DNA from: Selenomonadales bacterium
GTDB taxonomy: Bacteria > Bacillota > Negativicutes > Sporomusales > UBA7701
Length of the DNA: 60,696 bases
Direction: 5' to 3'
Assembly: GCA_018434945.1 (NCBI GenBank)
Contig: JAHDOI010000051.1
Coordinates: forward strand, 1 to 60,696
Below, piece after piece: positions 1 to 8,053 of this stretch. The number at the start of each line of letters is the position of its first letter. Position 1 is the stretch's first letter. The notes under the pieces are model-generated. The model was given only the letters and a program-made list of their open reading frames with translations. It ran no database searches and had not been told where the DNA came from. A program made the translations under genes and the position numbers.

Positions 1-260
1 CCATTTTGGATGCGCCTCCTTTGTTATTTATGCGGTCGGCAAACCTGCATATATTTTAACAAAGGAGGCTTTTCTTTCCTCCGCATAGCTATAAGCTTTT
101 TGATACCACCTGCTTAGCAGGTGGTTGCCGCTTACGCAAACAGGCGCAGTCTTCCGAAGAAATCGGAAGACTGCGTCGTCGTCGGCTGATATTGTTTGAA
201 TACAGTATAAAGGCATTTCCTCATCTTGGCAAGAATTATTTCGGCAATTTTATCCATATC
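1..260 (-). promoter_or_regulatory. structured 5' leader of a gene leaving the window at the left edge
   Basis: On the minus strand a strong ribosome-binding site (AAAGGAGG) precedes an ATG whose first base is position 4, so a gene starts here and runs out of the window. The site lies inside one arm of a perfect 13-bp inverted repeat (14-26 with 57-69) and would be hidden when that pairs. Upstream are two more perfect hairpins: 105-114 with 116-125 (10 bp, one-base loop) and 145-157 with 163-175 (13 bp, five-base loop). A GGAGG at about 83-87 offers a competing partner for the CCTCC that hides the ribosome-binding site. This resembles a translational attenuator or riboswitch platform. Terminal hairpins of an IS200/IS605-type element are the alternative. 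The downstream gene is unseen. Confidence 0.5.
132..257 (-). CDS. possible 41-residue leader ORF
   Basis: An ATG at 257 follows an AGGAG with four to five bases of spacing and opens a 41-codon frame ending in TAA. The peptide begins MDKIAEIILAKMRK and is basic and amphipathic in its first half. Its last third is encoded by the 13-bp hairpin at 145-175, so translation would melt that hairpin. I do not recognise the peptide. It could be a regulatory leader ORF for the gene that starts at position 4, or a chance frame in a structured region. Confidence 0.35.
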   Translation of the reverse strand: MDKIAEIILAKMRKCLYTVFKQYQPTTTQSSDFFGRLRLFA

Positions 261-403
261 ACTCCTGCCCGCCGGCTCCCGGCGCCGCTGTCGTTGTCAA
301 AACTGTTAATTTGTGTCGTTTTATGTAAAATAAAGGAAATTATCAAAATATAGCGAAAGTTATATAGCGGCAATACTCTTTCACCGAAAGAAGGCCGTCA
401 CCG

Positions 404-2437
404 ATGAAAAAAGATCAGGGCGCCCTCCGCAAACTCGCCGCGATCTTCGCCGACAACCCCGCCCTCATCGCCGTCACCAGCATGGCGGAGAGGAAATACG
501 TCGAAGTCAACCGCGCCTTCACCGACAGCCTCGGCTACACGAGGGAAGAGATAATCGGCAGGACGATCTACGAAATGGGCCTGATGTCCGCCGCCGACCT
601 GAACGCCATGATCGACGAAGTACAGAGAACAGGCAAAATCGCCGAAATCGAGCTGCAGGTCACTACTAAGACCGGCGCCTTCCGCACCCTGCTCTTCTCC
701 GGCAACGTCATCGAGAGCGGCGGCGAAAACTTCTTCTTCATGGTCAGCGTCGATATCACCGACCAGCGCTCGCTGCAGATGAAACTCGCCGAGGAGAAAC
801 GAAAGCTCGAAAACGTCATTGAAGCCACAAATCTGGGCACGTGGGAATGGAACGTCCAGACAGGGGAAACCGTCTTCAACGAACGCTGGGCGGAGATCGT
901 CGGCTACACCCTCGCCGAGCTCCAGCCGGTCAGCATCGAAACCTGGAAACGGTTCATCCATCCGGACGACACCGGTAAAGCTCAGGCGGCGCTGCAGAAA
1001 TATTTCGCCGGCGAAACCGACGCTTACGCCTGCGAGACCCGCGTAAAACACAGGAACGGCCGCTGGATATGGATCGCCGACCGGGGAAAGGTCACCGAAT
1101 GGACCGCCGACGGCCGGCCCCTGATAATGTTCGGCACCCACGCCGACATCACCGCCCAAAAGAAAGCCGAGGAAGCGCTCGTGGAGAGCGAACGGCGTTT
1201 CAACCTCGCCCTCGAAGCCACCGACGCCGGCCTGTGGGACTGGGACATGAAACGCGACACCGTCTATTACTCCCCCAAGTGGAAAAGCATGCTCGGCTAC
1301 GCCGACCACGAAATCGATAACTCCCTCGCCGCCTGGAAAAACCTCTGGCACCCGGACGACGCGCCGGCCATCAAAGCTGCGATGGCCGACTACCTCCACG
1401 GCCGTGCGGCCCGCTACGAAATAACCCACCGCCTGCGCCACAAAAACGGCGAATGGCGGTGGATACTCACCCGCGGCGGCGTTCTGACCAAAAAGAACGG
1501 CGTCCCCTACCGCTGGATCGGCACCAACATCGACATCACCGCAGACAAAAACAGCGCCGCCGAACTGGAACGCTTCTTTTCGGTCAACCTCGACCTCCTC
1601 TGCATCGCCGACCTCGATGGCAACTTCATCAAAACCAACAAAGCCTGGACAGACATCCTCGGCTTTTCCCAGGCCGAACTGGAAAGCCGCAAATTCCTCG
1701 ACTTCGTCCACCCCGACGACCTTGACGCCACCCTGCAGGCGATGGCCAGACTCGCCGGCAGTGAACAGGTGCTCAACTTCGTAAACCGTTACCGCACAAA
1801 AGACGGCGGCTACCGGCACATCGAATGGCGCTCCCACCCCTACGGCAGCCTCATCTACGCCGCCGCCAGAGACATCACCGACCGCATCGAAACCGAGGAA
1901 AGGATCCGCCAGCTCTCCCTCCGCGACCCGCTCACCGGCGTCTACAACCGGCGGTTCATCTTCGAGCGTCTTGAAGCCATCCTTGCCGACTACCTGCGCA
2001 CAGGCCGGGGCTTCGCGGTCGCGATGCTCGACATCGACCGCTTCAAAGCCATCAACGACCGCTTCGGCCACCTCGCCGGCGACTTCATCCTCCGCGAATT
2101 CACCAGGGTGCTCGCCGCCAACCTGCGCCCCTACGACATGCTCGGCCGCTACGGCGGCGAAGAATTCATCGTCCTCTCGCCCGCCACCGATACGGACCAG
2201 GCCGTCGCGATGATAACCCGCATCCTCGAAAAAATCCGCAAAGCCGTCTTCGATTACAACGGCACCGCCATCAGCTTCACCTTCAGCGGCGGCGTCGTCG
2301 ATTGCCGGGAATTTGCCGCTGACGACCTCGTCGCCGAAAAAATCATCGAGATAGCCGACCACCGGCTTTATAACGCCAAACAGACAGGCAGAGACAAGAT
2401 CGTCCCCACCCGCGGCCTGCCTCCCGGCAAACGGTAA
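404..2437 (+). CDS. multi-PAS diguanylate cyclase
   Basis: Cytoplasmic sensor of 677 residues with about four consecutive PAS/PAC modules (roughly residues 10-130, 135-255, 260-380 and 385-495) and a C-terminal GGDEF domain. The active-site loop reads GGEEF at residues 584-588 and is preceded by RPYD with five residues between, the classical RxxD inhibitory site. It should therefore make cyclic di-GMP from two GTP and be subject to product inhibition. No membrane segment or signal peptide is seen, so the ligands are probably cytoplasmic. The start is the ATG after a weak AAAGAAGG. No co-directional partner overlaps it. A second GGDEF protein lies at 43232-44386. The call is firm; the signal sensed is unknown. 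Confidence 0.93.
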   Translation: MKKDQGALRKLAAIFADNPALIAVTSMAERKYVEVNRAFTDSLGYTREEIIGRTIYEMGLMSAADLNAMIDEVQRTGKIAEIELQVTTKTGAFRTLLFSGNVIESGGENFFFMVSVDITDQRSLQMKLAEEKRKLENVIEATNLGTWEWNVQTGETVFNERWAEIVGYTLAELQPVSIETWKRFIHPDDTGKAQAALQKYFAGETDAYACETRVKHRNGRWIWIADRGKVTEWTADGRPLIMFGTHADITAQKKAEEALVESERRFNLALEATDAGLWDWDMKRDTVYYSPKWKSMLGYADHEIDNSLAAWKNLWHPDDAPAIKAAMADYLHGRAARYEITHRLRHKNGEWRWILTRGGVLTKKNGVPYRWIGTNIDITADKNSAAELERFFSVNLDLLCIADLDGNFIKTNKAWTDILGFSQAELESRKFLDFVHPDDLDATLQAMARLAGSEQVLNFVNRYRTKDGGYRHIEWRSHPYGSLIYAAARDITDRIETEERIRQLSLRDPLTGVYNRRFIFERLEAILADYLRTGRGFAVAMLDIDRFKAINDRFGHLAGDFILREFTRVLAANLRPYDMLGRYGGEEFIVLSPATDTDQAVAMITRILEKIRKAVFDYNGTAISFTFSGGVVDCREFAADDLVAEKIIEIADHRLYNAKQTGRDKIVPTRGLPPGKR

Positions 2438-2622
2438 AACGCCCCCAGCAGACCAGACGGCCCCCCTCCGTCCGGTCTTTTTCCGCCCCGCGCCCTGCCT
2501 GCTCTCTTTTCCGCCCCCTGGCAGGAATTGGCGGCCAGGAAGTTTAATAACGTCTAAGGGAAAACTATTCCGGCAAATCCGGCCGCGCATATTCCCCTGC
2601 GGCCGCAAGGAGGCGCCAGGGC

Positions 2623-2976
2623 ATGAAAACCAAGACGAAAAAAACAAAGCCCCCCCGGCCGGTATCCGGCACCGACCTCGTATCCGTCCGCCGGCAGTGG
2701 AACAGCCGGGAGATCGCCCAGGTATATGTCGCCGACATCGCCAACCCCCTCTGGGATATCGCCGGCGGCGGCACCAGGGAAACCGCCCCCGACGCCCACA
2801 TCTACGGCCACATCTGGTGCGACGCCATCGTCTCCGGCGGCGTCGCCCACTCCTGCCTGCACGGCACAGCCCCCCACAGCATCAAAGTCTGCATCCTCCG
2901 CCAGGACAACCCCCCGCGCATTTACAACCACTTCCTCGCCCTCGTCGGGCCGAAACCGGCGATGTGGCAGCGCTAG
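2623..2976 (+). CDS. conserved-looking hypothetical protein, 117 aa
   Basis: Small soluble protein with a lysine-rich start and a body containing two histidines and two cysteines within the stretch IWCDAIVSGGVAHSCLHG. It has no signal peptide or membrane segment. The start is well supported by AAGGAGG ten bases before the ATG. The gene lies 42 bases before a secreted protein on the same strand and may share its transcript. I do not recognise the family. The codon usage matches the GC-rich neighbours and argues that it is real. Confidence 0.7.
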   Translation: MKTKTKKTKPPRPVSGTDLVSVRRQWNSREIAQVYVADIANPLWDIAGGGTRETAPDAHIYGHIWCDAIVSGGVAHSCLHGTAPHSIKVCILRQDNPPRIYNHFLALVGPKPAMWQR

Positions 2977-3018
2977 ACCCGGCTCCCCGCCGGCAATAAC
3001 CATACGGGAGGACCGCCA

Positions 3019-3756
3019 ATGCCGCGCAAAATCGCCTGCTTAGTCGCCTGCCTCTGCATTTTCCTCACCGCGCTGTGCGGCGCGGAAGAAAAGAAGGAAG
3101 AGTGGGCCGACAGAGCGACCGACTTCAAGACGATCAGGACGGTCGCCGTCCGGCTGACCGTCGACGACAGCCTTACCCTCAGCGAAATCGAGCGCAGAAA
3201 ACTCGACGACCTCGTGGACTCGCAGATAATCAGGTCAGGCGACCAGCGGGTCCGGTTCATCGCCGCCGCCCAGCTCGAAGCGAGCGTCGGCAAAATCATC
3301 GGCGCCGACATGGGCCTGCTCCGCTTCGAAGACAAAGACAAGTACGCAGCCGCCATGAGCGAATACGCGCCCAAGCTGACCGACGCCACCCTCGACGTGA
3401 CCGTCAGGGCGCTGTCCACCACCCGGATTTTCGTCCCCGAAAGCGTCTACTACTACACCGCCTACGAACGGCGCTACGTTTCCGTCCCCGCCTACACCCA
3501 CCGCGGCACCGTCTACTACACCACCCAGCAAGTCCAGGTCCCCGTCCAGCGCAGCGAAATCCGGCCCGCCCACTACGAATACTTCGGCCATGCCGGCGCC
3601 GAATTCGCCCTCGCCCGGAGCGGAGACGGCAAAAAACTCTGGCTGCTCGTCGACATGCGCGACGGCAAAGCCAAAGTGCCGCTCGAAATGACCGAGCGCA
3701 TCTTCAAACGCGCCATGGACCGGTTCCGCGAAGTGGCCGACAACCGGCTCCCCTGA
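3019..3756 (+). CDS. secreted protein of unknown function, 245 aa
   Basis: The first 22 residues form a signal peptide (MPRKIACLVACLCIFLTALCGA), so the protein is exported. The mature part is mixed alpha/beta with an unusual tyrosine- and valine-rich stretch around residues 140-185 (VYYYTAYERRYV, GTVYYTTQQVQVPVQ), followed by a segment ending in MTERIFKRAMDRFREV. GGGAGG precedes the ATG. Similar general design (signal peptide, about 200 residues, dimer-like helix at the end) is seen in the protein at 33491-34045, which suggests related envelope roles, but I could not establish homology by eye. No function assigned. Confidence 0.75.
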   Translation: MPRKIACLVACLCIFLTALCGAEEKKEEWADRATDFKTIRTVAVRLTVDDSLTLSEIERRKLDDLVDSQIIRSGDQRVRFIAAAQLEASVGKIIGADMGLLRFEDKDKYAAAMSEYAPKLTDATLDVTVRALSTTRIFVPESVYYYTAYERRYVSVPAYTHRGTVYYTTQQVQVPVQRSEIRPAHYEYFGHAGAEFALARSGDGKKLWLLVDMRDGKAKVPLEMTERIFKRAMDRFREVADNRLP

Positions 3757-3825
3757 GCCGCTCCGCAGACAAACGAAGTTCGCGCCAGCCGGCAGAAAGG
3801 TTTCAGGTAGCGACAGAAGGGGTGT

Positions 3826-6123
3826 TTGCCTGTAATGCAGTGTCCGCAAACATATAGCCGCCGGCGGGCGCAGGGCTTCATCCGCCTTCTCGCTACCGCC
3901 CTGCTCCTCATCCTATTGGCCACCGTGGCGGAGCCCGGGAGGAGCGCGCCAGCCGCGCCGCCCGCCCCCCAAAAAGTCCTCCTCCTTTACACGCGCAGCA
4001 TGGAATCCCCCTTCATCGCCGAGTTCGCCGCCGGCTTCAGGCAGCGTCTCGAGGCCGATCCCCTGCTGGATTACGAGTATTTCTCCGAGAACCTCGAAAT
4101 ACTGTCCTACTCTCCCGGCGATACCGTCCTCCGCGCCGTCGCCGAAGTCCTCCGCCAGAAATACCGGCACGCCCGCCCCGACATCATCGTCGTCCACTCA
4201 GCCGACGGCCTCCGCTTTCTCGACACCTACTGCGGCGATATCTTCGGCGACACGCCGGTCGTCGCCTTCAGTGCCGGGACACCCGACATCACCCCCTCGC
4301 TGCTGCGCCCCAACTGGACCTACTGCTTCCCGGCGTTCGACCCGCTCAAAAACGCCGTCCTCGTCCTCGAGCTCGTGCCGACCGTCGAGCGGTTATACGT
4401 GGTGCTCGGCCACTCCGAAGCCGAGGAGAGTCTCCTCAGGGAGATGCCGCTCCGGCTTGCACCCCTCGCCGACCAGGTCGCGATAACCTATCTGCATGCC
4501 CCGTCCCAGGCCGCGCTCATCGACAGCGTCGCCGCCCTCGGCGGACCGGCGGCCGTCCTGTTCTACGATTTCGCCCGCGACAACGACGGCAAGACGCTCG
4601 CACCCGCCAAAATCGTCCGCAGCCTTGCCGCGGCCTCTCCCGTGCCGGTCTTCGGCAGCCACTCCACCCACATCGGCGGCGGCGGCGCCGTCGGCGGCTA
4701 TATCCTCAACATCGAAAACCTCGGGAGGGCGGTCGGCGAAAAAACGCTCGCCATCCTTCACGGCCGCTCCGCCCCCGGCACCGTCGAACCGCTCGACATC
4801 GCCGAATACCGCTTCGACTCGGCCGAGCTGCAGCGCTGGTCGATCGGCGAAAGCAGGCTTCCGGCCGCCAGCGTCGTGATAAACAGGCTTCCCTCCCTTT
4901 GGCAGACCCACAAGTGGCCGATCGTCGTCACCACCCTGCTCGCGCTCGCGCTCGTATCCCTGCTGGCGGCCCTCGTCGCCCTCCACAGCCGGCGGCGGCT
5001 CGCTGCCGAGCGGCGGGCGCTGCTCGGCGAAGCGCTGCTCGACATGAAGGAAGAGATCTTCCGCGAACGCACCAGCGAACTCATCGAAGCCGAAGAGCGT
5101 TTCCGCAGCATCTTCCACCACAGCCCGGCGATGATCGCCATTTACAGCATGGCGGGCGAGACCCACGTCGAAGCCAACAGGAAATACCTCGAAACCCTCG
5201 GCTACACCCGCGACGAGGTCATCGGCCGCAGCGCCAGAGAGCTTAATCTCTGGGGCGACCTCGACGACCGCCAGGCCGCAAGGCTGCTCCACACCCTGCG
5301 GACCGACGGCGAACTGCCCCTCGCGGAGTATCAGCTAAGGACGAAAGCCGGCAAACTGGTGACCGTACTCACCACCGCCACCCTCGTCCATATCGGCGAC
5401 GAGGAGTGCCGCATCGCCATCATGCAGGACATCTCCAAAGAGAAGTCGCTCGAAGCCGACATGGCCCGCCTCGACCGCCTCAACCTCGTCGGCGAGATGG
5501 CCGCCGGCATCGGCCACGAAGTCCGCAACCCCATGACGACCGTCCGCGGCTACCTGCAGCTGTTCCAGCAGAAGGTCGAATTCGCCGGGTACACGTCCCA
5601 GCTGGCGATGATGATCGAAGAGCTGGACCGGGCCAACAGCATCATCAGCGAATTCCTCTCCCTCGCCAAAAACAAGTCAACAGACCTCAGGTCCGGCTGC
5701 ATCAACGACTCCCTGTCGGCCATCCACCCGCTCCTGCAGGCCGACGCCCTGCGCACCGGCCACAGCGTCGAACTGAAAACCGGCCCCGTCCCCGCCATCC
5801 TCTTCGACGAGAAGGAACTCCGCCAGCTGGTGCTCAACCTCACCCGCAACGGCCTGGAGGCGATGCCGTCCGGCGGCGCCGTCACCATCGCCACCTACCC
5901 CCAGGACAGCCAGGTCGTCCTCGCCGTCGGCGACACCGGCCGCGGCATCCCCAAAAGCGTCGTCAAGAAAATCGGCACCCCCTTCTTCACCACCAAAGAA
6001 TCGGGCACCGGCCTCGGCCTGTCGGTCTGCTACCGTATCGCCCAGCGCCACCGGGCCGTCATCGACTTCACCACCGGCAAAGAGGGCACCACCTTTTACG
6101 TCAGATTCCCGGCCCAACAGTAA
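3826..6123 (+). CDS. membrane sensor histidine kinase with extracellular substrate-binding-type domain
   Basis: 765 residues. An N-terminal signal anchor (about 18-40) is followed by a periplasmic-binding-like region of the ABC_sub_bind type (about 48-335: VLLLYTRSME at its start, GSHSTHIGGGGAVGGY near its end), a membrane segment (about 366-388), a PAS domain (about 425-535), and HisKA and HATPase_c domains. The phospho-acceptor is His564 in IGHEVRNP. The ATP lid shows DTGRGIP and GTGLGLSVCYRI. This is the layout of a kinase sensing a ligand outside the membrane. The C-terminal half closely resembles the kinase at 38784-40382, a type common among sporulation kinases. The start is either TTG at 3826 or ATG at 3835; a GAAGGGG fits the ATG loosely. 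No response regulator is adjacent. Confidence 0.9.
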   Translation: MPVMQCPQTYSRRRAQGFIRLLATALLLILLATVAEPGRSAPAAPPAPQKVLLLYTRSMESPFIAEFAAGFRQRLEADPLLDYEYFSENLEILSYSPGDTVLRAVAEVLRQKYRHARPDIIVVHSADGLRFLDTYCGDIFGDTPVVAFSAGTPDITPSLLRPNWTYCFPAFDPLKNAVLVLELVPTVERLYVVLGHSEAEESLLREMPLRLAPLADQVAITYLHAPSQAALIDSVAALGGPAAVLFYDFARDNDGKTLAPAKIVRSLAAASPVPVFGSHSTHIGGGGAVGGYILNIENLGRAVGEKTLAILHGRSAPGTVEPLDIAEYRFDSAELQRWSIGESRLPAASVVINRLPSLWQTHKWPIVVTTLLALALVSLLAALVALHSRRRLAAERRALLGEALLDMKEEIFRERTSELIEAEERFRSIFHHSPAMIAIYSMAGETHVEANRKYLETLGYTRDEVIGRSARELNLWGDLDDRQAARLLHTLRTDGELPLAEYQLRTKAGKLVTVLTTATLVHIGDEECRIAIMQDISKEKSLEADMARLDRLNLVGEMAAGIGHEVRNPMTTVRGYLQLFQQKVEFAGYTSQLAMMIEELDRANSIISEFLSLAKNKSTDLRSGCINDSLSAIHPLLQADALRTGHSVELKTGPVPAILFDEKELRQLVLNLTRNGLEAMPSGGAVTIATYPQDSQVVLAVGDTGRGIPKSVVKKIGTPFFTTKESGTGLGLSVCYRIAQRHRAVIDFTTGKEGTTFYVRFPAQQ

Positions 6124-6154
6124 GCCGGCGAAAACCGAAAGGCAGGTCAAGGCA

Positions 6155-6589
6155 ATGACCCTTTACACCATCGGCTCCGGAAAGAAATCCGCCCGCGACT
6201 TCTTCACCCTCCTGCGCCAAAACGGCGTCAGGCGGCTCATCGACATCCGCCTCAACAACACCTCCCAGCTCGCCGGCTACACAAAGAAGCCCGACCTCGA
6301 ATACTTCCTCGAAGCCATCGCCGGCATCGGTTACCTCCACCTGACCGATTTCGCCCCCGCCGAAAGCCTCATGGAAGGCTATAAATCCAAGCAGATCGGC
6401 TGGCCGGAGTACGAACGCGAATACGCCCGCCTGCTCGACGCCCGCCAGGCCTTCGATAAAACAGACCCCGCCCTTTTCGCCGGCGCCTGCCTGCTTTGCA
6501 GCGAACCCTCGGCCGCGCGCTGCCACCGGCGGCTGCTCGCCGAACAGCTCGCGGCGCGGATTCCCGCTCTGGAAATCGTCCACCTGTAA
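6155..6589 (+). CDS. DUF488 family protein
   Basis: 144 residues, full length for DUF488. Characteristic features are the start LYTIGSGKKSARDFFTLLRQNGV, a conserved DIR at about 29-31, and the C-terminal motif LLCSEPSAARCHRRLLAE, in which Cys and His are conserved in the family. Soluble and cytoplasmic; the biochemical role of DUF488 is not established. It begins 31 bases after the sensor kinase gene and is probably co-transcribed, ending at a clear hairpin terminator. Confidence 0.88.
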   Translation: MTLYTIGSGKKSARDFFTLLRQNGVRRLIDIRLNNTSQLAGYTKKPDLEYFLEAIAGIGYLHLTDFAPAESLMEGYKSKQIGWPEYEREYARLLDARQAFDKTDPALFAGACLLCSEPSAARCHRRLLAEQLAARIPALEIVHL

Positions 6590-6607
6590 TAAACGGCCAA
6601 ACAGGCG

Positions 6608-6634
6608 AAAAACCGCGATATGCGCGGTTTTTTG
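6608..6634 (+). terminator. intrinsic terminator after the DUF488 gene
   Basis: A stem AACCGCG/CGCGGTT with a five-base loop is followed by TTTTTTG. A run of A on the 5' side could also serve the minus strand. Confidence 0.85.
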
Positions 6635-6724
6635 TTCGTTGTAATCATCCCGTCCGGCAGCTATAATTGATGCTGTATTCCGGCCGCCGCCATGCCCGGC
6701 GCGGCCGACCCCGCGAGGCGCGCC

Positions 6725-7885
6725 ATGTCCTTACTTCCCGGCCTTTTTACCAACCGCCAGTTCCTGATCATCGTCTCCGTTCAGCTTATGATGGTCTTCG
6801 GCAACAACCTGCTCAACCCCGTCCTGCCCGTGCACTTCAAAATGCTCGGGCTGAACGAATCGCAGATCGGCTTCGCCATGGGCATCGTCTCGCTCGGCGC
6901 CCTGCTGCTGCGGCCCTGGTCCGGCATGAGCGCCGACGTGCGCGGCAGCCGCTTCACCCTCCTCTTAGGCCAGGCCATCACCATCTCGGGTCTCGCGGCC
7001 TACCTGTGGGCGACAGGGTTCTGGCCCCTGCTGCTGGTGCGATTTTACCTGGGGATCGCCATGTCCTTCTACGGCACCGGCGCGGTCACATTCGTCAGCA
7101 CCGTCGGCACGCGGGAAAACGCCACCGCCGCCATCGCCTACTTCTCGGTCTTCACAATGCTCGGCCTCGGCCTCGGCACCAGCGCCGGCCCCTTCATCTA
7201 CCAGGCCGTCGGCTTCACGCCGCTCGTCGCCGTCAGCCTCACCGCCGCAATCTGCGCCACGGCGGCGCTGTGGTTCGGCACCCGGTCCGCCCCCGCCCGC
7301 GCCGCCGGAACCCGGGCCCCCTTCCGCGCCGTCCTGGCGGCCAAAATCGTCCTCGCGCCGTCGGTGTGCCTGTTCGCTTCCAACTTCGCCCTCGGCACGA
7401 TGTTCACCTTCGTCCCCCTGCTGGCTCTGGCCCGCGGCATCGGCAGCTTCTCCGCCTTCTTCGTCGCCTTCAGCCTCGCCGTCGTCCTCGCCCGCCTGGG
7501 CGTCCGGGCCGTCACCGAACGGTTCAGCCCCGTGAAGACCTCCGTCTTTGCCAGCCTCCTGAACGCCGCCAGCGCCTTGCTGCTCGCCGCCGCCCCCTCC
7601 CCGGCCGTCTTCGCCGTCGCCGGCGTCCTCGTCGGCTTCGGCTTCGGGACCATCTACCCCACCCTGGCCGGCTACCTCGTCCAGAACGTCAGGGAAGCCA
7701 ACAAAGGCTCCGCCCTCAGCATCCTCTCGGGAGCGGGCGACATCGGCAATGCCCTCGGCGCCTCCGTCCTCGGCGTCGTCGCCCAGGTGTTCGGCTTCGC
7801 GGCCGTCTTCGCCGCCGCCGCCGCCGTCATCCTCGTCTGCGCGCTCTATTTCCACCTCGCCCTGCGCGATCACGCGCCGCGCTAG
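6725..7885 (+). CDS. MFS transporter
   Basis: About 386 residues with 12 hydrophobic segments. The MFS A-type loop is seen after helix 2 (residues about 60-75: RPWSGMSADVRGSRFTLLLG), and a matching loop follows helix 8 (RLGVRAVTERFSPVK). Major facilitator antiporter of the drug or metabolite exporter type; the substrate cannot be read from sequence. The ATG at 6725 (MSLLPGLF) is preferred over the in-frame ATG at 6692, because the upstream eleven residues are not membrane-like and GAGGCG sits five bases before it. Single gene followed by a terminator. Confidence 0.87.
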   Translation: MSLLPGLFTNRQFLIIVSVQLMMVFGNNLLNPVLPVHFKMLGLNESQIGFAMGIVSLGALLLRPWSGMSADVRGSRFTLLLGQAITISGLAAYLWATGFWPLLLVRFYLGIAMSFYGTGAVTFVSTVGTRENATAAIAYFSVFTMLGLGLGTSAGPFIYQAVGFTPLVAVSLTAAICATAALWFGTRSAPARAAGTRAPFRAVLAAKIVLAPSVCLFASNFALGTMFTFVPLLALARGIGSFSAFFVAFSLAVVLARLGVRAVTERFSPVKTSVFASLLNAASALLLAAAPSPAVFAVAGVLVGFGFGTIYPTLAGYLVQNVREANKGSALSILSGAGDIGNALGASVLGVVAQVFGFAAVFAAAAAVILVCALYFHLALRDHAPR

Positions 7886-7913
7886 CCCGCGCCCGCCCCA
7901 CGCCGCCACCCCC

Positions 7914-7944
7914 CCGGCCGGAGGTAACTCCCGGCCGGTTTTTT
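7914..7944 (+). terminator. intrinsic terminator after the MFS gene
   Basis: Perfect 8-bp stem CCGGCCGG on each side of a nine-base loop, followed by six T. Confidence 0.9.
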
Positions 7945-8053
7945 GTCCCCCCCCGCTGCCGCCGGCGACGGAAAATAATAAAAATTGCCTCTGCTGGGAA
8001 ATATATGCCGCAGAGGCCATCGCGGGGCACAGTTCTTATGAGGGGTAATCGCC

